This document shows positions 47,710-59,726 of a DNA stretch of 64,000 bases, piece by piece. Source of the DNA: Euglena gracilis (Eukaryota; Euglenida; Euglenophyceae; Euglenales). The DNA lies in NCBI GenBank assembly GCA_039621445.1, contig CP154954.1, positions 70,126,670-70,190,669 on the forward strand, written 5' to 3'. The notes beneath the pieces are model-generated. The model made no database searches. It saw nothing but the letters and a program-made list of their open reading frames with translations, and was not told the origin of the DNA. How positions within the stretch are numbered: the first letter of the stretch is position 1; each line of letters begins with the position of its first letter. The position numbers and the translations under genes were made by a program.

Positions 47710-48460
47710 ACTTACCCTCACCCCCCCTATTTGGCTACTGGGGGGGGGGAAAAAACTTGTGCGGGAAAAAATGTTGTGGGAAAAATTCTGGACGAAATTT
47801 TGTCCAGGATTTTTCCCGCCTTTTTAAGGATTCGTCCAGGATTTTTCCCGGCAGATTTAAGGAAAGTCCAATTTCCTCCAGTGAATGACCCCCCCAAAAA
47901 TATCTTCGGCGCTGCGCGCCGATTTGCAGCAGGAATATTTCTTCCTCTCAGAAATCGGCCCAAAAAAGACCCTGTGCATAAGTTGTGCACCAGAAACCGC
48001 TTCATGTCTGTCAACAAGGCGGTTTTATCACCCCGGCGGAATGTACGCTTTTTTTTGGTTTCACCAAGCGCAGCCATGCTTTCTCATTCAATTGCTGGTC
48101 GGCGCCTTTGCGGGTTTTTTTTTTACAGCTGTCCAATATTTTTTCCCACCTGGTTTAAGCGAGCGTCCAGGATTTTTCCCGGCATTTTAAGGATTCGTCT
48201 CGGATTTTTCCCGGCAGAATTTTTCCCGTCGGCAATTGTTCCCGGTCAGGTTTCCCCCCCCCCCGGTAATGGCCAGGCTCCTTCGGACCCCCAATTAGCC
48301 AATTGGGGGGGAATTAGGGGGGGTTACCCCAGTCAATGGCCAATAAGCCTGACCCCCCTAATTGGCTAATGGACTGTCCAACGGGACCCCCAAATAGCCA
48401 ATTAGGGGGGGGGGGCAAATAGGGGGGGTGCGGGTATAAATTACGCCAAATTTGCAATGC
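47710..48460. other. Repeat DNA with AGGATTTTTCCCGGCA motifs and AATTAGCCAATTGGGG ends
   Basis: GTCCAGGATTTTTCCCGGCA recurs at 47810, 47850 and 48175, and AATTGGGGG/CCCCCAATT inverted words at 48290-48410 resemble the TA-target MITE interior. No gene recognised. Confidence 0.55.
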
Positions 48461-48854
48461 TGGTTTTTTAGCCTTCCATTGCATGCATTGTCCCATTAAG
48501 AGCTCAGCACTATTCAAAACCTGGTTTAAGGGGGGGAATGGTGGGGGGGGGGAAGATGGTGAATTTTTTTTGTTTTGTCCAACCGGCTGGTAATTTTTCA
48601 ATTGGTCCGGCTTGACGGACAGGTGAGAAAATTTTATTTGACGGCTGGGGATCCGGCGTTAAGAGGTCCGGGCAGCCTGTTGGGCGATTAATCGAAGAAA
48701 AATGCCTCGAATGCTTTAACCCCCCCAAATTGCACAGCAGCACTATTGGACGGCCACCTCCGGCTGCGGGGGGGGGTGCAGCACTATTTGGACCAGGGGT
48801 TTTTTTTAGTCTTGGACCCCCTCCCCCGGGGGGGGGGGGGTAGGGTGGGTGGGT

Positions 48855-49625
48855 TCCTTGGGGGGAGCACGCCGTCGGCCAGCCGTCGGCCAGCCGTGTG
48901 ACTCACAGGAAAATGACCCGAGCCACAGCCTTGCAATGCAAAAACAATTTCGCCGCCAATCTCCCTTCAAGGTCATGTTCATCGTTGGTGGAGGCTGCAT
49001 TTTTGCCCATTTGAAGTCATTTTTCGTCAATTTTTGTCAATTTTGCCGATTTTGGACTTTTTTGACCAATTTTGACCATCTTATCCTTTTTGGGGGGGTC
49101 ATTCTAGAGCCATTGTGAACGGTTATTGCCTACATAGAATTCGAATGACTAAAAAATACTCAGCTGGTGTCCCACTGGCAAAATTTACCTAATAATGGAC
49201 GAAAAAAGGCTCAAATATTGTGTGAAATGGTTTCAAGTGACTCAAAATTGTAGCCCCTCTTGTAGAATTCGAAAGATAATTCAAAACGAACATCCGAAAT
49301 TAAGATTTGGCACCCAACATGAAACATTTGCACACCAAATTTAGGCATTAGGTGCTGAAATTAAGCAATTTTCACCCCGAAATATGTATTTGCCACTCAT
49401 GCCAGCCAAAATTGTGCATTTTCCACATGAAAATGGGATTTTACACCCAAAATTAGGGATTTGCCACTCAAAATTAGGAATTTACACATGAAATTAGGAA
49501 TTTCCTCCTCAAAATTAGCAATTTCACGCCAAATTAGGCATTTGCTACCCATATGAGATAGACAACCTGACCCGGCTTCCGTCACGCCGTCGGCCAGCCG
49601 TCGGCCAGCCGTGTGCTCCCCCTTG
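48855..49625. mobile_element. Element between GCCGTCGGCCAGCCGTCGGC repeats
   Basis: CACGCCGTCGGCCAGCC with a second CGTCGGCCAGCCGTGTG occurs at both ends in the same orientation; outer bases GGGGGAGC and GCTCCCCC are inverted. The inside (49300-49560) has about ten loose AAATTAGGAATTT units. Confidence 0.55.
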
Positions 49626-49807
49626 GACCTTCCTCCCCCCCGGGGGGTGGGTATATGTTTTTCGGCGCCGAAAATTTTTGAAAAAGGTGCCATTTTCAGC
49701 ATTTTTGGCCATTTTCGGGCAAAAGTGGGCCCGGGACCCCCCCTTCCCCGGGGGGGGGGGGTCACCCCAGGGGTGGGTGGGTGGGTGCCGACCCCCTCCC
49801 CCCCGGT

Positions 49808-49908
49808 CTTTATATCAAGAACTGCGTCTTAAATGCAGACTCTGACCTGAGTCTGCGTTTCGAAACGCAGACTCAGGTCAGAGTCTGCATTTAAGACGCA
49901 GTTGTTTA
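49808..49908. repeat. Perfect palindrome centred on TTCGAA
   Basis: AACTGCGTCTTAAATGCAGA, CTCTGACCTGAGTCTGCG, TTTCGAAA and exact complements: about 45-base arms with no spacer. Confidence 0.92.
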
Positions 49909-49919
49909 AGGCTGTGTTT

Positions 49920-52440
49920 ATAAAGCAACGTGGCTTTGGTCAAAGTCTATGTTTATCAACCTCGACGACGGAGGGCAGACTGACGACAGATTTTTTGGAG
50001 GAAGCGAAGCTGAATTAGGATGTACAGATCTGGGACCGCCGGAAACCTTGGAATAAAAATATGTGGCCGCCGGGCAGATTTTGGCTGCCGTCTGTGGTTT
50101 TCCGAACTGGAATCCTTTCGAAATAGTGGTAACATTACCGTTAAACATGGGGGGGGGGTGGGGGTAGGGGCTGGTGGGTATATCTTTTTCGGCGCCGAAG
50201 GCGCCGATTGAAAAAGGTGCTATTTTTAGCATTTTCGGGCAAAAGTGGGTGGGCCCCGGGCCCCCCCCCCCCGGGGGGCCCCCCCCGGGGGGGGGGGGGG
50301 GGGGGGTGCCGACCCCCTCCCCCCCTCCCCCCTCCCTCCCAAACTTTACTGACATTTTATCTGTTGAATTTTTTTTAATTAATTTAATTAATGGTATTTT
50401 TTTAAATTTTTTTTTGCTTCAAAAACCTCTCAAAATCAAAATTTTGAGAAAATGTTGAAATTTTGGAAGGTGTGAAAAAAACAAAAAGGGGTTGGGTTTT
50501 TTTTTTGGAGGACCTCTTATATGGGTTCAAAATGAATCCAAAATACACCTGACGCCAGGAAAAATTTTGGGGTCCAAAAATTTGTGCCACCAGAAATACG
50601 GGACAGGTGGTGGGCGGCCACCCACCATGCAGGGGGTTGGGGGGGTCGACCCCCCCTCACCCACCACCCTGGCTGCTTCGCCGATTCCCGATCTGCCCTG
50701 CCCACCCCCGGGGGTCGGACTGCACCGCCAGCCCGAGATACGGGCCATCCGAGGTCTAAAAAAGGGGGGACTAAAGCATTTTTGGGCCATTTTGGGGTCA
50801 AAAATGTTTTTTTTTTGTTGTTTCAGAATGATGGCGGTAATTCTGTTGTCAAGGATCAATATGGAGCAAGTTTTTCCCCCATCTTTCTGTGGTATTTGGA
50901 AAACACCTTTCCGCATTTGAAATGAAAGCACATCAACGACGTCGTAAATGAAAAATGAAATGCAACCAAAACAATGTTATGGCCGCATGTTTGCAAAGAA
51001 TATCGCTCGTGAATCTGGTGGCCGGGCTGCTCGGGGGGAACAAAATAAAAATCAACCAAAATCAAAACCAAAGGAAATGTCCTAAATTGCCCTTGGAACG
51101 GCCCCATCTAACAGTATTTTGATTTCCCCGCAACTCCCCGACAGGGCCGAAATATGGCCGATTTATGGGCCAAAACAGCGTTGGCCTGTCTTAGCCGTTT
51201 CAAGCCATTTTTGGGTTTAAAGGTCAGGAAGAAACTTGAAAAAAAATTCGCCAAAACCATGTTTTTTTGGCTTCCCGGACCTGTTTTCAAGCCAAAAATG
51301 AGCGTTTTTTGAAGTCTGAAGGATTTTGAGGGGAAAAGCCTCTTGATTTCCCCCTTTTTTTTCAAAGTCTTGGTTGGCTGGGGGATTATTTTTTTGATGG
51401 TCCAGGCAATATGGTCAAAGGGCAAGTGAAGGTTTTTTTTAATTTGCACAAGGGGGGGGAGGGGGTTCCAATTCACAGAACCATTTTTCTCTCAGTTAGG
51501 CGTTCCAAAGGGGCCAGCCAAAAAAACGATGAATAACAACCAACCGGGGGGGGGGTCATACCACAGTGGTAATTTTTTTAAAAAAACGTGCCTTTTTTAA
51601 AAAAACCACTAAAAAACCATCAAAAAACAAAAGGGAAATTTCATTGAGAAAACTCGTTATGAAACACCCAAACCATATTTTGAATCCTACTAAGTTCAAA
51701 AAAGTGCCCCAAAAGGGTCAAAAACATCAAAAATGCAAAAAGTGCAATTTTATGACTTTTTTTCATTTTTTGTCAGGGCCGACCAGTGCCGACCAGGGCC
51801 GACCAGAGCACCAAAATGGGAAGTGACCATAGGTGCCTGCCCAGGACCCCCCCCCCCCCCCAGGCCCAGATCGAGACCCGACCGGGGGTGGAGTGTACAG
51901 GGGGAGGGGTAGGTCGCCGGACATTTCCTTTTGATTTTATTTTGCTTCATTGTCCAGATATTTTGAAAAAATCGAATTTTTTGAACCCCAAAAAGGCCAA
52001 AAAAACACCCCAAAATGGTTAGCGCGCCGGAACACGGGATAGGCTTGTCAGTGGCCAAAACGTCGAATGTGGGCGATAGAGGGTCTCCAGGGAGTCACAG
52101 ACAGACACTTACCACGGACACTTTTAGAAGTAATATACGTTGAGATAGACCAAAAATCTCACCCTGACGAAATGGCAGAGTCGAAACGGAGGTGATTCGG
52201 AAACTGGGATCCAGTCGCCCGTGACTGGAAAAAAATATCCCGGAACGAGGCAGGGGTCCAGGTGATAATCTACCCTGGGGCGGGGGGGGGGGTGTCAGCC
52301 GATTTCCCAGGGTTGGCCGCTAGTCGGCGAGTTTTTCAGCCAGCAAGGGGTCCAAGGTTTGCCACCCCCCCCCCCCCGGGGCAGGTAAATCCTACCCAGT
52401 TTGGACCCCTTTGCACGTGAATTACTCGGGCCTGGCGGAT
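49920..52440. other. Non-coding repeat DNA
   Basis: G/C-run hairpins (50140-50330, 50590-50720), copies of the CAACTCCCCG...GGCCGAATATGGCC and GGCTTCCCGGACC segments, and AT-rich DNA. Open frames across 50490-50930 sit over C runs and have no family signal. No gene recognised. Confidence 0.5.
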
Positions 52441-52449
52441 GGTTGGGGT

Positions 52450-52718
52450 CAGGGGTTTTTTTAAGTTTGGACCCCCGGGGGGGGGGAGGGGGGGGAGGGT
52501 GGGTGGGTCCGGCCGACCCCCCCCCCCCGGGGGGTCCCCCCCCGGGGGGGGTCCCCCCAGAGGGGGTGGGATATACTTTTCGGCACCGAAAAATTCTATT
52601 TTTAGCACTTTTCGCGATTTTTCGGCCATTTTTTTGTGGGTCCCCGGGAACCCCCCAGGGGGTGGGTGGGTGGGGGGGGGGACCTCCCCCTCCCCCCCCG
52701 GTCTTAAAAAAACCCCTG
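52450..52718. mobile_element. 269-bp CAG/CTG-ended MITE with perfect 8-bp duplication
   Basis: Ends CAGGGGTTTTTTTAAG and CTTAAAAAAACCCCTG; flanks 52442-52449 and 52719-52726 are both GTTGGGGT. G/C-run hairpin interior. Confidence 0.92.
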
Positions 52719-53395
52719 GTTGGGGTCAACCCAGGGTGTTTCGGAAATTACAGGAATCCAGTCGCTCGCGACTGAAAAAAATAATTCCGAGAACAGAGCC
52801 GGGATCATGGTGATAATCCGTGGTTTTCACGGTCTACCCAGAGGGGGGGAGGGCGGGGGGGGGGGTCCGACCCCCCTTTTTCCCCAGTGGTAAGCTTCGC
52901 TCTTGCTCTAAAGAGATAAGAGCTCAGCAACCCCCCCACCTACAAGAAACCCGTTTCTGAAAGGTGGGTTTCCAAAAAATGGCCCGAGGGGTTTCTTATA
53001 GGTGGGGGTGTCTCAGGGGTCAACCCACCCACCCACCCAACCAAAATCAGCCGAGACCTCTTGAAAAGAATTTTCCGGCCTGGCCAGCGTTCCCAACCAG
53101 GCCGTATTTTAGTCAGGTGCCGACCCCACGGGGGGGGGGGGGGGGTGCCTGCCTGGGCAGGCATTCCAAATCCGACCCCCTGGGGGGGGCATTTGGCCAA
53201 AAGTGCCCAAGCACAGACCCCGGCGCTGAAGGCGCCGGGGCCAAAAATGGCCTATTCTCAAAGGAATGTGCCTGGACACAGGCCGAAATCTGACCCCCCG
53301 GGGGGGGGGGGGTAGTGCCTGCCTGGCCAGGCACTCAAAGGCACTCCGGACCCCCCCTCTCCCCCCGGGGTTGGTAAAAAAAACAACCTGTTCCC

Positions 53396-53458
53396 AACAC
53401 ACACACACACACACACACACACGCACGCACGCACGCACGCACGCATGCACGCACGCAC
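53396..53458. repeat. CA and GCAC microsatellite
   Basis: (CA)n passes into (CGCA)n over 60 bases. Confidence 0.95.
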
Positions 53459-53732
53459 CCACTCTCAAAGCCCCCCCGGGAGGTTACACAAGTGTTCACT
53501 GAATAGATGGTTCGCAGCCAAAAACCAGTCAGCCATTGGGGTGGGGGGGGGGGGGTCAGAGACCTTTGAGCAGCGGTTGGGATTTTCCCCCCAAAAATAC
53601 ATTAATTAGGCATTTTGACCATCTCTTTAGCGTAGGAACAAAAATCAAACGGAAAGCATCATGCACCAGACCTGTTTCCAAATAATCACAAGCGACTTGA
53701 TCACACATCTCTTAGGAGGGGGGTGTGGGTGG

Positions 53733-54133
53733 GTACATTCCCCCCCCCTTGTCCTTGACACGCCTTGTCCATGACACACCCCCCGTGTCAACCGCACTTT
53801 TCCCGTACCTAAAAAGAGTAAATTGTTTTTGACACACTTCACGTCTCTGGAGCTAATTGGTTGCCATTTTCTGTACAGAACCATGGCTTTGAACTCATCT
53901 TCTTTTGAGTTTGGTGATTTAGTGAGATATGAGCGTTCCAATGGAGTTATTGTTGATGCTATGGTGATTGGGTCCTCAAACCGAGGCCCAGATTACCTGG
54001 CCATCATTTTGCTGCATGTTTTGTGGTACGGTTCCCATGACACGGCGCGTCCATGACACACCCCCCGTGTCAACCGCACTTTCCCCGTACTTTGGCGTGT
54101 CAAGGACAAGGGGGGGGGGAATGTAGGTGGGTT
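53733..54133. mobile_element. Inverted repeats with CCTTGTCCTTGACACGCC arms around a coding-like exon
   Basis: ACATTCCCCCCCCTTGTCC and GACACACCCCCCGTGTCAAC occur left (53738-53805); the complement of the first and another copy of the second occur right (54030-54125). Either one element carries the exon or two copies flank it. Confidence 0.65.
53883..54008 (+). CDS. Candidate first exon, MALNSSSFEFGDLVRYERS
   Basis: ATG lies four bases after CATTTTCTGTACAG, a typical leader acceptor. Reads MALNSSSFEFGDLVRYERSN, GVIVDAMVIGSSNRGPDYLA: beta-rich with GDLVRY, like small SH3- or Tudor-type barrels, but I do not recognise the family. The 3' end is unclear: GCC-CAG at 53986 would allow a non-conventional intron to 54291 (CTG-AGTTG). 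The exon sits between inverted repeats. Confidence 0.5.
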
Positions 54134-54321
54134 TTCGAGAAAAAGTGGGTGGATGGGTGGGTTGGGAAGTGGGTTGGGAAAAGTCCATTTTTTTTTGAAA
54201 AGCTAGCCAAAATCCATTGATTTTGAGGCAAAATGATGAATAACAATGGGTTTTGGGGGGGGGGTGTTCATTGCCGAAGGGGTTGCCATCTGAGTTGTTC
54301 TGCGTGTGTCTCCTTTGCAGG

Positions 54322-54495
54322 AGGTGCCGATCTCCAGTGTCCCAGAGCCCAGAGGCTGCATTGAACCTTGGCCTCTACACATTTGGAGGGGCTTTGTCCA
54401 GCGTTCCATCCAGCTGCAGCAGTGAACCCTCCACACAGCACCCTTTCGAGATTGATCCGGGGTGGTTGAGGTTGCTGCAAGCTCGCTTTGGCTGA
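54322..54495 (+). CDS. Candidate exon, unknown protein
   Basis: Acceptor TCTCCTTTGCAG. Two frames stay open: EVPISSVPEPRGCIEPWPLH (46 codons) and SQSPEAALNLGLYTFGGALS...HPFEIDPGWLRLLQARFG. I cannot decide between them; it may belong with the 53.9-kb exon. Confidence 0.35.
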   Translation, partial: RCRSPVSQSPEAALNLGLYTFGGALSSVPSSCSSEPSTQHPFEIDPGWLRLLQARFG

Positions 54496-54892
54496 TGTTT
54501 TGTTTGCATTTGAATTCATTAATTGAAATGGATTTATATTTTAAATTCCATTCAAATTTTAAAAAATATTTTTAGATTTCAATTTCAATTCAAATTTTTT
54601 TTCTGAAGGAATGGGCTGCTATTCCAGAGCCACACCCATGCCTGGGCAGAGGAGGCAGAGAAGAGGCAAGTGGAGACAAAGAAAAGAGGGAAGGTCCTTG
54701 GCTCAAGTCGGGCTTTTTTTGGTTGTTTTGGGCCCGTGTGCCAGTTGCTGGTTTGGTATGGGTTGGCACGATGCGCCTGCTATGTCTGTATTTTTTTGTT
54801 TTTTTTCTGCTTTTGTGCACAGACAATGCAGTTTTTTGGCAGGTTGAAAATTAGGACATGTTACGGTGGTGCATGGTTTTGCAGTGATTCTC

Positions 54893-55270
54893 CGACAAGG
54901 GGTGATATTTCCCCAAAGAGTGCCCAGTTTCTTCAAAGATGACATAGCACCTGGGCAGTTTGATGGTTGTTTGCAGTGTATTCAAGGTCTTCGGACTCTT
55001 TTCCCCATGGCTTGTTTACTTGGCTTGAGGTCGGCAATTGGTGCTGCTTGCAGTGTGCCTCCTAGTCCCCGGCCGGACAGCCCGGAACTGTCGTACACTG
55101 GTTCAGAGTGGGAAGCGGATTGCGGAATGTCTGCGAAGCCCAGCAACCCCACATACCTTTCCCCATTTCATTTCTCCGGCCACCAGCAACGCAGCTGGAG
55201 CATTTCATCCCAGGATTCGACTTACACCCACAACCCATACTCTTTGTCAAATGCTATCATCTACTCCTGA
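54893..55270 (+). CDS. Candidate exon with stop, unknown protein
   Basis: Acceptor ATGGTTTTGCAG. An open frame of 125 codons reads ILRQGVIFPQRVPSFFKDDI, LQCIQGLRTLFPMACLLGL and a Ser/Pro-rich end (PPSPRPDSPELSYTGSEWEA ... SLSNAIIYS). Codon use looks unlike the G/C-run repeats around it. No domain recognised. Confidence 0.4.
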   Translation, partial: RQGVIFPQRVPSFFKDDIAPGQFDGCLQCIQGLRTLFPMACLLGLRSAIGAACSVPPSPRPDSPELSYTGSEWEADCGMSAKPSNPTYLSPFHFSGHQQRSWSISSQDSTYTHNPYSLSNAIIYS

Positions 55271-55274
55271 GCAT

Positions 55275-57080
55275 CTGACAGCCAAGCAGGTGCCCGCCTG
55301 AAAAAAATCCAGTGGATTTAAATGAACGTCATCCATCCCCCCCCCCTTTTGATGTGCTGCTGATGATTGTTGATGAGCATGTTGATGCTGGCCTGTTTCT
55401 GAAGATGCACTCTCAGCAAGAGGGAGGCGGAAATTGCGTTGCGAGATTCATAAAAATATCCAAATGCGTGTATCCATCCAAAATTGCATCCCTCCATTCA
55501 TGCGTGCATTCATGCATACATAATATGCAATGTATGCAGTGACATAAGGATTGCAATTGCTGTTTTCATTTTCCGTTTTCTTGTAGGTTTTTGTTTAGGT
55601 AGTTGTCACCTGCTTGCCACAGACCTCCCTGGCTCTGTCTGCTTGACAAGCGTAACATGTGCCACCGTTGCCCGCGGGCGATCGTGCACAATATGTTTGC
55701 TTGCCAAATTGCGCCTGAGTTCATTGCATTTCAGACAGAGCCGCCAATGACAGGAGTTGCCAGGCAAAGAATTATTTTGAAACCCATCTCTTGTTGCCCG
55801 GGAAGCTCAAAGAATGAAGCTTGACTGAATTAAAGTTGAATCTCAAAGGAATAACATAAAGTCGGAGCACACACCACCTTGCCCGGAAGCTGTCGAAAAT
55901 TTTCCCACCAGATGCAACAGTTTGACCTTCGCTGGAAATGTTCTCTGTACCTCGAAGTGCAACTTCTGTTTTCAATCACCTAACTTTTATAGACCACTCG
56001 TTTGTCCTCCTCCGCCTTTCCACCCACTGGAACCGCCATAGTAGAGTTGGTTGAACCTTGAATTGCCCTCATCTGTCCTGCACTTTACAGGCTCTCGGCG
56101 GTGGGTGCATTGCTGTCAGAGTTCAAAGTTCAGCATGAAAAAGTTTTGAATCAATCAACGTTCAGAATCCTTTTTATCATTCTCATTTAACACCCTGACC
56201 TCATCTCCCCATTCAGACCGGGGGGGGGGGCCCGGACACCCCCTAGAACCAAAAAAATATCTGGTGCTTCTCACCGGGGACGATATTTTTTGGAATATAT
56301 TTTGTCACTGATTTTTTTTAAAAGTGGGTGAAAACGCGGCTTTTGTGCATTTTTGAGCCCTCCGAAATTTTTCCGGCACGAAGCGAAGGGGGTCCGACCC
56401 CACCCCCCCTCACAGTCCCCTGATTAGGAAGGTTTTGGGGTTCAGGTGGGGTGGTCCACCCCTTGGGGGGAAGGGGCTTTCCCAAGGCGGCTTAAAATCC
56501 TCAAAATGGTCTTAGAATGCTTTAAATTTTTTGGCCAAAATGCCTGAGTTTTCTTTTAAAAAATGATCCTGACAGGTATTTCTCCCATTGGGCAAAAATG
56601 AAGATGCTAAATCTCAGCAAAAAAAAGCCAAGCCAACTCCAGGAGGAAAAATGGTTTCTGGCATCCTGAGGACATTGCAAATCCAGTCAAAACTCAGAAG
56701 GTTGTATTTTTCGACTTTGAAAACCGCCTTTGGAAAATGGCAATTTAGAAGTTGCAAACAGATTTAGAAAATGCCTCAAAGCGCCTTAAAATGCACAAAG
56801 AAATACCTGGACGCCTTGGGGACGGATCAGCCCCAACAAAAAAGGTCAAAGTTTCATTCCAAAAATTTGCCCAAGGCGTCGCTTCTGGTGTGCCACAGTG
56901 CGTTGGACGAGTGCCGAGGCATTTTTGACCATACGGGGGGTCGGATCTGGGTGCCTTGGGGTTCCTGCCCAGGAAGGAACCCCTCCCCCAGTGGGGGGTT
57001 GGCTTCGTCTTAAAATTCAGCAACCTGTTTTGGGGCACTTTTTTCAACCAGCTGTTTGCTTTTTGCTCGTTTTGTTTGCA
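55275..57080 (+). other. Probable introns or intergenic DNA
   Basis: Short open frames (FDVLLMIVDEHVDAGLFLKM near 55340; NMCHRCPRAIVHNMFACQIA near 55655) might be exons but lack paired splice sites. A G/C-run element with GGCGCTT...CTTAAA words lies at 56215-57020. Confidence 0.4.
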
Positions 57081-57081
57081 G

Positions 57082-57573
57082 AGAAACCGGGCACGGGCCG
57101 GATGATGGCAGCACCCGGTACCCATCGTTCCATTTCAGGAGGCATGGCCAGGGCTGAAGAGGACTCCCAGAAACCCTGTTGGTGGTGGGAGGAGGGGCAG
57201 TGCGCCCAGTGAGTGTTGGTGGGGTGGGGGGGGGGTCGGCCCACCCTGCTTGGGAGGGGGGGGTGTCTGGGAAGAAGTGTCTGGGGTGTCTGACTTTTTT
57301 TTGCATAGTTTTGGCCGATTTTCAAACAACTGTTAGGTTGCAATTCCTTTGGTCCCAATTTTCAACAGTGCCATCTTCTGAACCCCCCCCCCCATTCCTG
57401 TCCAGCCCTGTGTGTGGCCTCTTGCGCACGCCCCTCTCTTCCTTCTCTGCACCAATCAGCCCCATCGTTATATTTTCAGTGGTGTTCAGCTGACGGAGGT
57501 GGCAAATGGGATTTCCAGCCAATTCTCCATTGCATTTTCTGCTGTTTTCAGGCACCCAGGTTTTTCGCCCTAA
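57082..57573 (+). CDS. Last two exons of an unknown gene
   Basis: Exon 57082-57208 follows GTTTTGTTTGCAG and reads KPGTGRMMAAPGTHRSISGG, MARAEEDSQKPCWWWEEGQC. It ends at A|GTGAGT, a strong donor. After a 271-nt intron (acceptor TATATTTTCAG), 57480-57573 continues in phase as AHGVQLTEVANGISSQFSIA, FSAVFRHPGFSP and TAA. The tight donor, acceptor and phase agreement supports a real gene; I recognise no family. It needs one base from an upstream exon. Confidence 0.6.
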
Positions 57574-57597
57574 AGTAGGGTAGCTTGGGCCGGTTAA

Positions 57598-58660
57598 CTG
57601 TTGCGCAATGGGCACATTTATGTAAAATGAAAATTTCAGAGTTACATTTCGCAACTATAGACGTACACTTTTTAAAGTATAAAATAGCGTGGCTGTTGTG
57701 CAGATGCGCAAAGTTTACTTACACCTAACGCCCGTTTCTTTCGCACTCCACACCGTATTTATTTGCACTTTTGGTCAATATTTTTGCACCTTATCTCAAA
57801 AATGTTTGCACTTTTCAAAAATTTGTTCGCACGTTATCTCAAAAATGTTTGCCACTTTATCTCAAAAATATTTGCCTACGTTCCGAAAATTTTTGCACAC
57901 GGATCGGGTGTTTTGCACTTTTGCCCTTAAGTCCGCGTCTTAGGTGCTCAGGACTCAGGACAGGTTCTGCATCTAAGACGCCGGACTTCAGGCATGAGGT
58001 CTGTGTCTTGAGCCGGAGACCATCCAAAGTGCTGCGTCTTGAATAATGATTTTGTTGGAACCCCCCAAAATCGACCAAAATGGTTCAGAAAGCAGAAATG
58101 AATGGTTTGAAGCGGAAATGTCATTGCTGCATAAAGCCGATTGACCGCAGAATTTGTCCATTTCATTTTATGCGTCTTGAGACACTCAAACAGCATGGAT
58201 CTTTTTCCGTTGTCCAGTGCAACACTTTTTCATTGTGCAAAAATAAAATGACGGAGGGCAAATTTTTTTTTAGCAAGTGCAAATATTTTTGGCGGCGGAG
58301 TGCAAATATTTTTGGCGGCTCTGGGCAAATTTTTTTGTGGGCGATGGGCGAAAATTTTGACGGTTTGGGCAAACATTTTTGTTGGCCGTGGGCAAACATT
58401 TCGGACGTTAGGTGTAGTTTCCTGACAACATGACTGACAGAAAGCTTCCATCCACCTGTCCTACATTGTGCTCTACCCCCCTCTGGGTGTTGCAGACTCT
58501 ACCCCAGCCGTTCTCTCCCTCCTTTCAAGCAGTAATATTGTGCATCTGCACAACAGCCATGTTGTTTTTTAATTTAAAAAGTGTATGTCTATTGGGCATT
58601 TGCGCAATATAACTCTTAAATTTTCGTTCTACATAAGTGTGCCCATTGTGCAGATGCGCA
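57598..58660. mobile_element. About 1-kb inverted-repeat element with TGTGCAGATGCGCA ends
   Basis: 57598-57715 (GTTGCGCAATGGGCACATTT ... TTGTGCAGATGCGCAAAG) is repeated inverted and diverged at 58538-58655. Just inside lie facing arrays of about 23-bp TTTGCACTTTTxxAAAAAT words (57720-57920 and 58265-58410) next to ACACCTAACG/CGTTAGGTGT. Confidence 0.75.
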
Positions 58661-59726
58661 GTGAAAACACATTTTAGCAAAAATATTGCGCAACCATTGT
58701 GCAAGTGCACAATGACCACCAGGCATTTGCTTAAGGGATTGCAGTACCCCCCCCGGGGGGGGGCTGGACTGCAGCTAGTCCAAATTTGGCTAGTGGGTTT
58801 TCTAGCAGACCCCCCCCCCCCCCCGGGGGGGGGTCTGCTAGCAGGGCTAGCTAGTGGGAAAAATTTTTCCAGTGACCGGCGCGAAGCGCCGAAAATTTTT
58901 TTTGGGACCCCCAAAAATGGCCAAAAATGCCCGTTTTTGGCCATTTTTGGAAATTTTTGGAACAAAATCAGCCAAAAACCTATTAAAAACCTCATTTTTC
59001 CTCCGGCGCTGCGGAGTGCAAATATTTTTGGCGGCTCTGGGCAAATTTTTTTGTGGGCGATGGGCGAAAATTTTGACGGTTTGGGCAAACATTTTTGTTG
59101 GCCGTGGGCAAACATTTCGGACGTTAGGTGTAGTTTCCTGACAACATGACTGACAGAAAGCTTCCATCCACCTGTCCTACATTGTGCTCTACCCCCCTCT
59201 GGGTGTTGCAGACTCTACCCCAGCCGTTCTCTCCCTCCTTTCAAGCAGTAATATTGTGCATCTGCACAACAGCCATGTTGTTTTTTAATTTAAAAAGTGT
59301 ATGTCTATTGGGCATTTGCGCAATATAACTCTTAAATTTTCGTTCTACATAAGTGTGCCCATTGTGCAGATGCGCAGTGAAAACACATTTTAGCAAAAAT
59401 ATTGCGCAACCATTGTGCAAGTGCACAATGACCACCAGGCATTTGCTTAAGGGATTGCAGTACCCCCCCCGGGGGGGGGCTGGACTGCAGCTAGTCCAAA
59501 TTTGGCTAGTGGGTTTTCTAGCCGACCCCCCCCCCCCCCGGGGGGGGTCTGCTAGCAGGGCTAGCTAGTGGGAAAAATTTTTCCAGTGACCGGCGCGAAG
59601 CGCCGAAAATTTTTTTTGGGACCCCCAAAAATGGCCAAAAATGCCCGTTTTTGGCCATTTTTGGAAATTTTTGGAACAAAATCAGCCAAAAACCTATTAA
59701 AAACCTCATTTTTCCTCCGGCGCGCA
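58295..59726 (+). repeat. 716-bp tandem duplication
   Basis: 58295-59010 and 59011-59726 agree except for single changes (for example GCAGACCCC versus GCCGACCCC near 58807 and 59523). Both start GCGGAGTGCAAATATTTTTG and end in CCTCCGGCGC. A recent event. Confidence 0.95.
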
